A DNA stretch of 64,000 bases from Paramacrobiotus metropolitanus. Taxonomy: Eukaryota; Tardigrada; Eutardigrada; Parachela; Macrobiotidae. The stretch lies in assembly GCF_019649055.1 (NCBI RefSeq), contig NW_026570413.1, forward strand, positions 62,001-126,000, given 5' to 3'. A program made the translations under genes and the position numbers. Numbering within the stretch: position 1 is the first letter of the stretch; the number at the start of each line of letters is the position of its first letter. Positions 9,084 to 21,400 of this stretch are shown here, piece by piece. Under the pieces are notes generated by a model that saw nothing but the letters and a program-made list of their open reading frames with translations, ran no database searches and was not told the origin of the DNA.

Positions 9084-11437
9084 AAAAGTTATGGAAAACT
9101 TGACTTTTCACCGGCATTTTTGGATCTCAATAACTACGTGGTGAAACTGCTCCAAAGTCTGCTTTTAAGGGTTATTCGATGCGCTGAGCACGAATTTCAA
9201 GTCGGTTTGCAAAAAAAATTTCAACGAAAAAAGTTATGGAAAACTTGCATTTTTACCGGCATTTTTGGATCTCAATAACTACGTGGTGAAACTGCTCCAA
9301 AGTCTGCTTTTAAGGGTTATTCGATGCGCTGAGCACGAATTTCAAGTCGGTTTGCAAAAAAAATTTCACCGAAAAAAGTTATGGAAAACTTGACTTTTCA
9401 CCGGCATTTCTGGATCTCAATAACTACGTGGTGAAACTGCTCCAAAGTCTGCTTTTAAGGGTTATTTGATGCGCTGAGCACGAATCTGAAATCGGTTTGC
9501 AAAAAAAATTTCACCAGAAAAAGTTACTGTCAGACGTGTCACATTTTCGCCATGTTGTCAGAACTCAATAACTACGTGGTGAAACTGCTCCAAAGTCTGC
9601 TTTTAAGGGTTATTCGATGCGCTGAGCACGAATTTCAAGTCGGTTTGCAAAAAAATTTCACCGAAAAAGTTATGGAAAACTTGACTTTTCACCGGCATTT
9701 TGGATCTCAATAACTACGTGGTGAAACTGCTCCAAAGTCTGCTTTTAAGGGTTATTCGATGCGCTGAGCACGAATCTGAAATCGGTTTGCAAAAAAAATT
9801 TCACCAGAAAAAGTTACTGTCAGACGTGTCACATTTTCGCCATGTTGTCAGAACTCAATAACTACGTGGTGAAACTGCTCCAAAGTCTGCTTTTAAGGGT
9901 TATTCGATGCGCTGAGCACGAATTTCAAGTCGGTTTGCAAAAAAATTTCACCGAAAAAGTTATGGAAAACTTGACTTTTCACCGGCATTTTTGGATCTCA
10001 ATAACTACGTGGTGAAACTGCTCCAAAGTCTGCTTTTAAGGGTTATTCGATGCGCTGAGCACGAATCTGAAATCGGTTTGCAAAAAAAATTTCACCAGAA
10101 AAAGTTACTGTCAGACGTGTCACATTTTCGCCATGTTGTGAGAACTCAATAACTACGTGGTGAAACTGCTCCAAAGTCTGCTTTTAAGGGTTATTCGATG
10201 CGCTGAGCACGAATTTCAAGTCGGTTTGCAAAAAAATTTCACCGAAAAAGTTATGGAAAACTTGACTTTTCACCGGCATTTTTGGATCTCAATAACTACG
10301 TGGTGAAACTGCTCCAAAGTCTGCTTTTAAGGGTTATTCGATGCGCTGAGCACGAATCTGAAATCGGTTTGCAAAAAAAATTTCACCGAAAAAGTTATGG
10401 AAAACTTGCATTTTCACCGGCATTTTGGATCTCAATAACTACGTGGTGAAACTGCTCCAAAGTCTGCTTTTAAGGGTTATTCGATGCGCTGAGCACGAAT
10501 TTCAAGTCGGTTTGCAAAAAAAATTTCACCGAAAAAGTTATGGAAAACTTGACTTTTCACCGGCATTTTTGGATCTCAATAACTACGTGGTGAAACTGCT
10601 CCAAAGTCTGCTTTTAAGGGTTATTCGATGCGCTGAGCACGAATCTGAAATCGGTTTGCAAAAAAATTTCACCAGAAAAAGTTACTGTCAGACGTGTCAC
10701 ATTTTCGCCATGTTGTCAGAACTCAATAACTACGTGGTGAAACTGCTCCAAAGTCTGCTTTTAAGGGTTATTCGATGCGCTGAGCACGAATTTCAAGTCG
10801 GTTTGCAAAAAAATTTCACCGAAAAAAGTTATGGAAAACTTGACTTTTCACCGGCATTTTGGATCTCAATAACTACGTGGTGAAACTGCTCCAAAGTCTG
10901 CTTTTAAGGGTTATTCGATGCGCTGAGCACGAATCTGAAAGTCGGTTTGCAAAAAAATTTCACCAGAAAAAGTTACTGTCAGACGTGTCACATTTTCGCC
11001 ATGTTGTCAGAACTCAATAACTACGTGGTGAAACTGCTCCAAAGTCTGCTTTTAAGGGTTATTCGATGCGCTGAGCACGAATTTCAAGTCGGTTTGCAAA
11101 AAAATTTCACCGAAAAAAGTTATGGAAAACTTGACTTTTCACCGGCATTTTGGATCTCAATAACTACGTGGTGAAACTGCTCCAAAGTCTGCTTTTAAGG
11201 GTTATTCGATGCGCTGAGCACGAATTTCAAGTCGGTTTGCAAAAAAAATTTCACCGAAAAAGTTATGGAAAACTTGCATTTTCACCGGCATTTTGGATCT
11301 CAATAACTACGTGGTGAAACTGCTCCAAAGTCTGCTTTTAAGGGTTATTCGATGCGCTGAGCACGAATTTTAAGTCGGTTTGCAAAAAAATTTCACCGAA
11401 AAAAGTTATGGAAAACTTGACTTTTCACCGGCATTTT
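8831..11437 (+). repeat. Array block 3: mixed dimers with a 2030 bp-spaced duplicated segment
   Basis: A/B dimers resume with more variation: AACGAAAA tails near 9220, TTTGATG near 9466, and the first TTGTGAGAACTC junction at about 10136-10147. An A monomer with CTGAAAGTCGG near 8906 recurs near 10936, inside a segment of about 575 bp that matches at an offset of 2030 bp. The first TTTTAAGTCGG B tail appears near 11368. No gene is present. Confidence 0.85.
10535..11113 (+). repeat. Long-range duplicated segment, copy 2
   Basis: This is the partner of 8505-9083 at an offset of 2030 bp. Because dimers in this part of the array are so alike, only the shared CTGAAAGTCGG tail and the run of matching homopolymer lengths distinguish the pair. 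A multi-dimer higher-order duplication is likely, though gene conversion of a shorter tract is possible. Confidence 0.65.
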
Positions 11438-12450
11438 GGATCTCAATAACTACGTGGTGAAACTGCTCCAAAGTCTGCTTTTAAGGGTTATTCGATGCGC
11501 TGAGCACGAATCTGAAATCGGTTTGCAAAAAAATTTCACCAGAAAAAGTTACTGTCAGACGTGTCACATTTTCGCCATGTTGTCAGAACTCAATAACTAC
11601 GTGGTGAAACTGCTCCAAAGTCTGCTTTTAAGGGTTATTCGATGCGCTGAGCACGAATTTCAAGTCGGTTTGCAAAAAAATTTCACCGAAAAAGTTATGG
11701 AAAACTTGACTTTTCACCGGCATTTTGGATCTCAATAACTACGTGGTGAAACTGCTCCAAAGTCTGCTTTTAAGGGTTATTCGATGCGCTGAGCACGAAT
11801 CTGAAATCGGTTTGCAAAAAAATTTCACCAGAAAAAGTTACTGTCAGACGTGTCACATTTTCGCCATGTTGTCAGAACTCAATAACTACGTGGTGAAACT
11901 GCTCCAAAGTCTGCTTTTAAGGGTTATTCGATGCGCTGAGCACGAATTTCAAGTCGGTTTGCAAAAAAATTTCACCGAAAAAGTTATGGAAAACTTGACT
12001 TTTCACCGGCATTTTGGATCTCAATAACTACGTGGTGAAACTGCTCCAAAGTCTGCTTTTAAGGGTTATTCGATGCGCTGAGCACGAATCTGAAATCGGT
12101 TTGCAAAAAAATTTCACCAGAAAAAGTTACTGTCAGACGTGTCACATTTTCGCCATGTTGTCAGAACTCAATAACTACGTGGTGAAACTGCTCCAAAGTC
12201 TGCTTTTAAGGGTTATTCGATGCGCTGAGCACGAATTTCAAGTCGGTTTGCAAAAAAATTTCACCGAAAAAAGTTATGGAAAACTTGACTTTTCACCGGC
12301 ATTTTTGGATCTCAATAACTACGTGGTGAAACTGCTCCAAAGTCTGCTTTTAAGGGTTATTCGATGCGCTGAGCACGAATCTGAAATCGGTTTGCAAAAA
12401 AATTTCACCAGAAAAAGTTACTGTCAGACGTGTCACATTTTCGCCATGTT
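11438..12450 (+). repeat. Array block 4: uniform A/B dimers ending at the junction switch
   Basis: Dimers starting at 11438, 11727 and 12016 match each other and block 2 apart from homopolymer lengths. The next A monomer ends with TTGTGAGAACTC at about 12449-12460, which marks the change of A-tail allele. No gene is present. Confidence 0.85.
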
Positions 12451-13188
12451 GTGAGAACTCAATAACTACGTGGTGAAACTGCTCCAAAGTCTGCTTTTAA
12501 GGGTTATTCGATGCGCTGAGCACGAATTTCAAGTCGGTTTGCAAAAAAAATTTCACCGAAAAAGTTATGGAAAACTTGACTTTTCACCGGCATTTTTGGA
12601 TCTCAATAACTACGTGGTGAAACTGCTCCAAAGTCTGCTTTTAAGGGTTATTCGATGCGCTGAGCACGAATCTGAAATCGGTTTGCAAAAAAATTTCACC
12701 AGAAAAAGTTACTGTCAGACGTGTCACATTTTCGCCATGTTGTGAGAACTCAATAACTACGTGGTGAAACTGCTCCAAAGTCTGCTTTTAAGGGTTATTC
12801 GATGCGCTGAGCACGAATTTCAAGTCGGTTTGCAAAAAAAATTTCACCGAAAAAGTTATGGAAAACTTGACTTTTCACCGGCATTTTTGGATCTCAATAA
12901 CTACGTGGTGAAACTGCTCCAAAGTCTGCTTTTAAGGGTTATTCGATGCGCTGAGCACGAATCTGAAATCGGTTTGCAAAAAAAATTTCACCAGAAAAAG
13001 TTACTGTCAGACGTGTCACATTTTCGCCATGTTGTGAGAACTCAATAACTACGTGGTGAAACTGCTCCAAAGTCTGCTTTTAAGGGTTATTCGATGCGCT
13101 GAGCACGAATTTCAAGTCGGTTTGCAAAAAAAATTTCACCGAAAAAAGTTATGGAAAACTTGACTTTTCACCGGCATTTTTGGATCTC

Positions 13189-13335
13189 AATAACTACGTG
13201 GTGAAACTGCTAAAAAGTCTGCTTTAAATGGTTATTCGATGCGCTGAGCACGAATCTGAAATCGGTTTGCAAAAAAATTTCACCAGAAAAAGTTACTGTC
13301 AGACGTGTCACATTTTCGCCATGTTGTGAGAACTC
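13189..13335 (+). repeat. A monomer with altered core
   Basis: The core reads CTGCTAAAAAGTCTGC and CTTTAAATGG in place of CTGCTCCAAAGTCTGC and CTTTTAAGGG. The rest of the monomer is ordinary. This is one of few copies with several core changes in the left half of the array. Confidence 0.8.
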
Positions 13336-15948
13336 AATAACTACGTGGTGAAACTGCTCCAAAGTCTGCTTTTAAGGGTTATTCGATGCGCTGAGCACGA
13401 ATTTCAAGTCGGTTTGCAAAAAAATTTCACCGAAAAAGTTATGGAAAACTTGCATTTTCACCGGCATTTTTGGATCTCAATAACTACGTGGTGAAACAGC
13501 TCCAAAGTCTGCTTTTAAGGGTTATTCGATGCGCTGAGCACGAATCTGAAATCGGTTTGCAAAAAAATTTTCACCAGAAAAAGTTACTGTCAGACGTGTC
13601 ACATTTTCGCCATGTTGTGAGAACTCAATAACTACGTGGTGAAACTGCTCCAAAGTCTGCTTTTAAGGGTTATTCGATGCGCTGAGCACGAATTTCAAGT
13701 CGGTTTGCAAAAAAATTTCACCGAAAAAAGTTATGGAAAACTTGACTTTCACCGGCATTTTTGGATCTCAATAACTACGTGGTGAAACTGCTCCAAAGTC
13801 TGCTTTTAAGGGTTATTCGATGCGCTGAGCACGAATCTGAAATCGGTTTGCAAAAAAAAATTTCACCAGAAAGTTACTGTCAGACGTCACATTTTCGCCA
13901 TGTTGTGAGAACTCAATAACTACGTGGTGAAACTGCTCCAAAGTCTGCTTTTAAGGGTTATTCGATGCGCTGAGCACGAATTTCAAGTCGGTTTGCAAAA
14001 AAATTTCACCGAAAAAGTTATGGAAAACTTGACTTTTCACCGGCATTTTTGGATCTCAATAACTACGTGGTGAAACTGCTCCAAAGTCTGCTTTTAAGGG
14101 TTATTCGATGCGCTGAGCACGAATCTGAAATCGGTTTGCAAAAAAAATTTCACCAGAAAAGTTACTGTCAGACGTGTCACATTTTCGCCATGTTGTGAGA
14201 ACTCAATAACTACGTGGTGAAACTGCTCCAAAGTCTGCTTTTAAGGGTTATTCGATGCGCTGAGCACGAATTTCAAGTCGGTTTGCAAAAAAATTTCACC
14301 GAAAAAGTTATGGAAAACTTGACATTTTCACCGGCATTTTTGGATCTCAATAACTACGTGGTGAAACTGCTCCAAAGTCTGCTTTTAAGGGTTATTCGAT
14401 GCGCTGAGCACGAATTTCAAGTCGGTTTGCAAAAAAAATTTCAACGAAAAAGTTATGGAAAACTTGCATTTTCACCGGCATTTTTGGATCTCAATAACTA
14501 CGTGGTGAAACTGCTCCAAAGTCTGCTTTTAAGGGTTATTCGATGCGCTGAGCACGAATCTGAAAGTCGGTTTGCAAAAAAATTTCACCAGAAAAAGTTA
14601 CTGTCAGACGTGTCACATTTTCGCCATGTTGTGAGAACTCAATAACTACGTGGTGAAACTGCTCCAAAGTCTGCTTTTAAGGGTTATTCGATGCGCTGAG
14701 CACGAATTTCAAGTCGGTTTGCAAAAAAAATTTCACCGAAAAAGTTATGGAAAACTTGCATTTTCACCGGCATTTTGGATCTCAATAACTACGTGGTGAA
14801 ACTGCTCCAAAGTCTGCTTTTAAGGGTTATTCGATGCGCTGAGCACGAATCTGAAATCGGTTTGCAAAAAAATTTCACCAGAAAAAGTTACTGTCAGACG
14901 TGTCACATTTTCGCCATGTTGTGAGAACTCAATAACTACGTGGTGAAACTGCTCCAAAGTCTGCTTTTAAGGGTTATTCGATGCGCTGAGCACGAATTTC
15001 AAGTCGGTTTGCAAAAAAAATTTCACCGAAAAAGTTATGGAAAACTTGATTTTCACCGGCATTTTTGGATCTCAATAACTACGTGGTGAAACTGCTCCAA
15101 AGTCTGCTTTTAAGGGTTATTCGATGCGCTGAGCACGAATCTGAAATCGGTTTGCAAAAAAATTTCACCAGAAAAAGTTACTGTCAGACGTGTCACATTT
15201 TCGCCATGTTGTGAGAACTCAATAACTACGTGGTGAAACTGCTCCAAAGTCTGCTTTTAAGGGTTATTCGATGCGCTGAGCACGAATTTCAAGTCGGTTT
15301 GCAAAAAAAATTTCACCGAAAAAGTTATGGAAAACTTGCATTTTCACCGGCATTTTTGGATCTCAATAACTACGTGGTGAAACTGCTCCAAAGTCTGCTT
15401 TTAAGGGTTATTCGATGCGCTGAGCACGAATCTGAAAGTCGGTTTGCAAAAAAATTTCACCAGAAAAAGTTACTGTCAGACGTGTCACATTTTCGCCATG
15501 TTGTGAGAACTCAATAACTACGTGGTGAAACTGCTCCAAAGTCTGCTTTTAAAAGTTATTCGATGCGCTGAGCACGAATTTCAAGTCGGGTTGCAAAAAA
15601 AATTTCACCGAAAAAGTTATGGAAAACTTGACTTTTCACCGGCATTTTTGGATCTCAATAACTACGTGGTGAAACTGCTCCAAAGTCTGCTTTTAAGGGT
15701 TATTCGATGCGCTGAGCACGAATCTCAAGTCGGTTTGCAAAAAAATTTCACCGAAAAAAGTTATGGAAAACTTGCATTTTCACCGGCATTTTTGGATCTC
15801 AATAACTACGTGGTGAAACTGCTCCAAAGTCTGCTTTTAAGGGTTATTCGATGCGCTGAGCACGAATCTGAAATCGGTTTGCAAAAAAAATTTCACCAGA
15901 AAAAGTTACTGTCAGACGTGTCACATTTTCGCCATGTTGTGAGAACTC

Positions 15949-16094
15949 AATAACTACGTGGTGAAACTGCTCCAAAGTCTGCTTTTAAGGGTTATTCGAT
16001 GCGCTGAGCACGAATCTGAAATCGGTTTGCAAAAAAAATTTCACCAGAAAAGTTACTGTCAGACGTGTCACATTTTCGCCATGTTGTAGATCTC
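15949..16094 (+). repeat. Chimeric monomer: A tail with B end
   Basis: The monomer is A-type up to CGCCATGTTGT and then ends AGATCTC, the B ending, creating an AGATCT (BglII) site at 16088-16093. It follows another A monomer, so two A types are adjacent. The same type of junction occurs at 33939-33944, and related ones (TGTTGTGATCTC, TGTTTGATCTC) near 30441, 32340 and 35236. Confidence 0.8.
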
Positions 16095-16382
16095 AATAAC
16101 TACGTGGTGAAACTGCTCCAAAGTCTGCTTTTATGGTTATTCGATGCGCTGAGCACGAATTTCAAGTCGGTTTGCAAAAAAATTTCACCGAAAAAGTTAT
16201 GGAAAACTTGCATTTTCACCGGCATTTTGGATCTCAATAACTACGTGGTGAAACTGCTCCAAAGTCTGCTTTTAAGGGTTATTCGATGCGCTGAGCACGA
16301 ATCTGAAATCGGTTTGCAAAAAAATTTCACCAGAAAAAGTTACTGTCAGACGTGTCACATTTTCGCCATGTTGTGAGAACTC

Positions 16383-16526
16383 AATAACTACGTGGTGAAA
16401 CTGCTCCAAAGTCTGCTTTTAAGGGTTATTCGATGCGCTGAGCACGAATTTTAAGTCGGTTTGCAAAAAAAATTTCACCAGAAAAAGTTATGGAAAACTT
16501 GACTTTTCGCCATGTTGTGAGAACTC
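16383..16526 (+). repeat. Chimeric monomer: B tail with A end
   Basis: The tail starts as B-like (TTTTAAGTCGG, GTTATGGAAAACTTGAC) and then changes inside TTTTC to the A ending CGCCATGTTGTGAGAACTC. The shared TTTTC between the two tails is the likely crossover or conversion point. The preceding ACCAG is also A-like, so more than one exchange is possible. Confidence 0.8.
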
Positions 16527-18477
16527 AATAACTACGTGGTGAAACTGCTCCAAAGTCTGCTTTTAAGGGTTATTCGATGCGCTGAGCACGAATTTTAAGT
16601 CGGTTTGCAAAAAAAATTTCACCAGAAAAAGTTATGGAAAACTTGACTTTTCACCGGCATTTTTGGATCTCAATAACTACGTGGTGAAACTGCTCCAAAG
16701 TCTGCTTTTAAGGGTTATTCGATGCGCTGAGCACGAATTTCGTCGGTTTGCAAAAAAAATTTCACCGAAAAAGTTATGGAAAACTTGCATTTTCACCGGC
16801 ATTTTGGATCTCAATAACTACGTGGTGAAACTGCTCCAAAGTCTGCTTTTAAGGGTTATTCGATGCGCTGAGCACGAATCTGAAAGTCGGTTTGCAAAAA
16901 AAATTTCACCAGAAAAAGTTACTGTCAGACGTGTCACATTTTCGCCATGTTGTGAGAACTCAATAACTACGTGGTGAAACTGCTCCAAAGTCTGCTTTTA
17001 AGGGTTATTCGATGCGCTGAGCACGAATTTCAAGTCGGTTTGCAAAAAAATTTCAACGAAAAAAGTTATGGAAAACTTGCATTTTTACCGGCATTTTTGG
17101 ATCTCAATAACTACGTGGTGAAACTGCTCCAAAGTCTGCTTTTAAGGGTTATTCGATGCGCTGAGCACGAATCTGAAAGTCGGTTTGCAAAAAAATTTCA
17201 CCAGAAAAAGTTACTGTCAGACGTGTCACATTTTCGCCATGTTGTGAGAACTCAATAACTACGTGGTGAAACTGCTCCAAAGTCTGCTTTTAAGGGTTAT
17301 TCGATGCGCTGAGCACGAATTTCAAGTCGGTTTGCAAAAAAAATTTCACCAGAAAAAGTTATGGAAAACTTGACTTTTCACCGGCATTTTGGATCTCAAT
17401 AACTACGTGGTGAAACAGCTCCAAAGTCTGCTTTTAAGGGTTATTCGATGCGCTGAGCACGAATCTGAAATCGGTTTGCAAAAAAAATTTCACCAGAAAA
17501 AGTTACTGTCAGACGTGTCACATTTTCGCCATGTTGTGAGAACTCAATAACTACGTGGTGAAACTGCTCCAAAGTCTGCTTTTAAGGGTTATTCGATGCG
17601 CTGAGCACGAATTTCAAGTCGGTTTGCAAAAAAATTTCAACGAAAAAAGTTATGGAAAACTTGACTTTTCACCGGCATTTTGGATCTCAATAACTACGTG
17701 GTGAAACTGCTCCAAAGTCTGCTTTTAAGGGTTATTCGATGCGCTGAGCACGAATCTGAAATCGGTTTGCAAAAAAAATTTCACCAGAAAAAGTTACTGT
17801 CAGACGTGTCACATTTTCGCCATGTTGTGAGAACTCAATAACTACGTGGTGAAACTGCTCCAAAGTCTGCTTTTAAGGGTTATTCGATGCGCTGAGCACG
17901 AATTTCAAGTCGGTTTGCAAAAAATTTCACCAGAAAAAGTTATGGAAAACTTGACTTTTCACCGGCATTTTGGATCTCAATAACTACGTGGTGAAACTGC
18001 TCCAAAGTCTGCTTTTAAGGGTTATTCGATGCGCTGAGCACGAATTTCAAGTCGGTTTGCAAAAAAAATTTCACCGAAAAAAGTTATGGAAAACTTGCAT
18101 TTTCACCGGCATTTTTGGATCTCAATAACTACGTGGTGAAACTGCTCCAAAGTCTGCTTTTAAGGGTTATTCGATGCGCTGAGCACGAATCTGAAATCGG
18201 TTTGCAAAAAAATTTCACCAGAAAAAGTTACTGTCAGACGTGTCACATTTTCGCCATGTTGTGAGAACTCAATAACTACGTGGTGAAACTGCTCCAAAGT
18301 CTGCTTTTAAGGGTTATTCGATGCGCTGAGCACGAATTTCAAGTCGGTTTGCAAAAAAATTTCACCGAAAAAAGTTATGGAAAACTTGACTTTTCACCGG
18401 CATTTTTGGATCTCAATAACTACGTGGTGAAACTGCTCCAAAGTCTGCTTTTAAGGGTTATTCGATGCGCTGAGCAC

Positions 18478-18483
18478 GAATTC
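18478..18483. other. First noticed EcoRI-creating A variant
   Basis: The A monomer here reads CGAATTCTGAAAGTCGG instead of CGAATCTGAAATCGG, which creates GAATTC. The same allele recurs downstream, for example near 20656, 23257, 24704, 25855, 27458, 33134 and 46810. It looks like one allele that spread after about 18 kb. Confidence 0.75.
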
Positions 18484-21400
18484 TGAAAGTCGGTTTGCAA
18501 AAAAATTTCACCAGAAAAAGTTACTGTCAGACGTCACATTTTCGCCATGTTGTGAGAACTCAATAACTACGTGGTGAAACTGCTCCAAAGTCTGCTTTTA
18601 AGGGTTATTCGATGCGCTGAGCACGAATTTCAAGTCGGTTTGCAAAAAAAATTTCACCAGAAAAAAGTTATGGAAAACTTGACTTTCACCGGCATTTTTG
18701 GATCTCAATAACTACGTGGTGAAACTGCTCCAAAGTCTGCTTTTAAGGGTTATTCGATGCGCTGAGCACGAATCTGAAATCGGTTTGCAAAAAAAATTTC
18801 ACCAGAAAAAGTTACTGTCAGACGTGTCACATTTTCGCCATGTTGTGAGAACTCAATAACTACGTGGTGAAACTGCTCCAAAGTCTGCTTTTAAGGGTTA
18901 TTCGATGCGCTGAGCACGAATTTCAAGTCGGTTTGCAAAAAAAATTTCACCGAAAAAAGTTATGGAAAACTTGCATTTTCACCGGCATTTTGGATCTCAA
19001 TAACTACGTGGTGAAACTGCTCCAAAGTCTGCTTTTAAGGGTTATTCGATGCGCTGAGCACGAATCTGAAATCGGTTTGCAAAAAAATTTCACCAGAAAA
19101 GTTACTGTCAGACGTGTCACATTTTCGCCATGTTGTGAGAACTCAATAACTACGTGGTGAAACTGCTCCAAAGTCTGCTTTTAAGGGTTATTCGATGCGC
19201 TGAGCACGAATTTCAAGTCGGTTTGCAAAAAAAATTTCACCCAGAAAAAGTTATGGAAAACTTGCATTTTCACCGGCATTTTTGGATCTCAATAACTACG
19301 TGGTGAAACTGCTCCAAAGTCTGCTTTTAAGGGTTATTCGATGCGCTGAGCACGAATTTCAAGTCGGTTTGCAAAAAAATTTCACCGAAAAAGTTATGGA
19401 AAACTTGACTTTCACCGGCATTTTGGATCTCAATAACTACGTGGTGAAACTGCTCCAAAGTCTGCTTTTAAGGGTTATTCGATGCGCTGAGCACGAATCT
19501 CAAGTCGGTTTGCAAAAAAATTTCACCAGAAAAAGTTACTGTCAGACGTGTCACATTTTCGCCATGTTGTGAGAACTCAATAACTACGTGGTGAAACTGC
19601 TCCAAAGTCTGCTTTTAAGGGTTATTCGATGCGCTGAGCACGAATTTCAAGTCGGTTTGCAAAAAAAATTTCACCGAAAAAGTTATGGAAAACTTGCATT
19701 TTCACCGGCATTTTTGGATCTCAATAACTACGTGGTGAAACTGCTCCAAAGTCTGCTTTTATGGTTATTCGATGCGCTGAGCACGAATCTGAAATCGGTT
19801 TGCAAAAAAAATTTCACCAGAAAAAGTTATGGAAAACTTGCATTTTCACCGGCATTTTGATCTCAATAACTACGTGGTGAAACTGCTCCAAAGTCTGCTT
19901 TTAAGGGTTATTCGATGCGCTGAGCACGAATTTCAAGTCGGTTTGCAAAAAAAATTTCACCGAAAAAGTTATGGAAAACTTGACTTTTCACCGGCATTTT
20001 TGGATCTCAATAACTACGTGGTGAAACTGCTCCAAAGTCTGCTTTTAAGGGTTATTCGATGCGCTGAGCACGAATCTGAAAGTCGGTTTGCAAAAAAATT
20101 TCACCAGAAAAGTTACTGTCAGACGTGTCACATTTTCGCCATGTTGTCAGAACTCAATAACTACGTGGTGAAACTGCTCCAAAGTCTGCTTTTAAGGGTT
20201 ATTCGATGCGCTGAGCACGAATTTTAAGTCGGTTTGCAAAAAAATTTCAACGAAAAAGTTATGGAAAACTTGACTTTTCACCGGCATTTTTGGATCTCAA
20301 TAACTACGTGGTGAAACTGCTCCAAAGTCTGCTTTTAAGGGTTATTCGATGCGCTGAGCACGAATCTGAAATCGGTTTGCAAAAAAAATTTCACCAGAAA
20401 AAGTTACTGTCAGACGTGTCACATTTTCGCCATGTTGTGAGAACTCAATAACTACGTGGTGAAACTGCTCCAAAGTCTGCTTTTAAGGGTTATTCGATGC
20501 GCTGAGCACGAATTTCAAGTCGGTTTGCAAAAAAAATTTCAACGAAAAAAGTTATGGAAAACTTGCATTTTCACCGGCATTTTTGGATCTCAATAACTAC
20601 GTGGTGAAACAGCTCCAAAGTCTGCTTTTAAGGGTTATTCGATGCGCTGAGCACGAATTCTGAAAGTCGGTTTGCAAAAAAAATTTCACCGAAAAAAAGT
20701 TATGGAAAACTTGATTTTCACCGGCATTTTTGGATCTCAATAACTACGTGGTGAAACTGCTCCAAAGTCTGCTTTTAAGGGTTATTCGATGCGCTGAGCA
20801 CGAATTTCAAGTCGGTTTGCAAAAAAATTTCACCGAAAAAGTTATGGAAAACTTGACTTTCACCGGCATTTTGGATCTCAATAACTACGTGGTGAAACTG
20901 CTCCAAAGTCTGCTTTTAAGGGTTATTCGATGCGCTGAGCACGAATTTTGAAAGTCGGTTTGCAAAAAAATTTCACCAGAAAAGTTACTGTCAGACGTGT
21001 CACATTTTCGCCATGTTGTGAGAACCTCAATAACTACGTGGTGAAACTGCTCCAAAGTCTGCTTTAAGGGTTATTCGATGCGCTGAGCACGAATTTCAAA
21101 GTCGGTTTGCAAAAAAAATTTCACCGAAAAAGTTATGGAAAACTTGCATTTTCACCGGCATTTTGGATCTCAATAACTACGTGGTGAAACTGCTCCAAAG
21201 TCTGCTTTTAAGGGTTATTCGATGCGCTGAGCACGAATCTGAAATCGGTTTGCAAAAAAATTTCACCAGAAAAAGTTACTGTCAGACGTGTCACATTTTC
21301 GCCATGTTGTGAGAACTCAATAACTACGTGGTGAAACTGCTCCAAAGTCTGCTTTTAAGGGTTATTCGATGCGCTGAGCACGAATTTCAAGTCGGTTTGC

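Larger units (their letters stand above)
12451..20220 (+). repeat. Array block 5: GAGAACTC-type A tails begin
   Basis: From here nearly all A tails end TTGTGAGAACTC. A/B alternation continues with GCATTTTCACC B tails common. New alleles appear: CAGCTCC core at about 13498, GACGTCACA A tail near 13885, GTTATTCGATG preceded by TTTATG near 16132 and 19758, and GAATTCTGAAAG at 18478. Chimeric monomers occur at 15949-16094 and 16383-16526. No gene is present. Confidence 0.85.
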
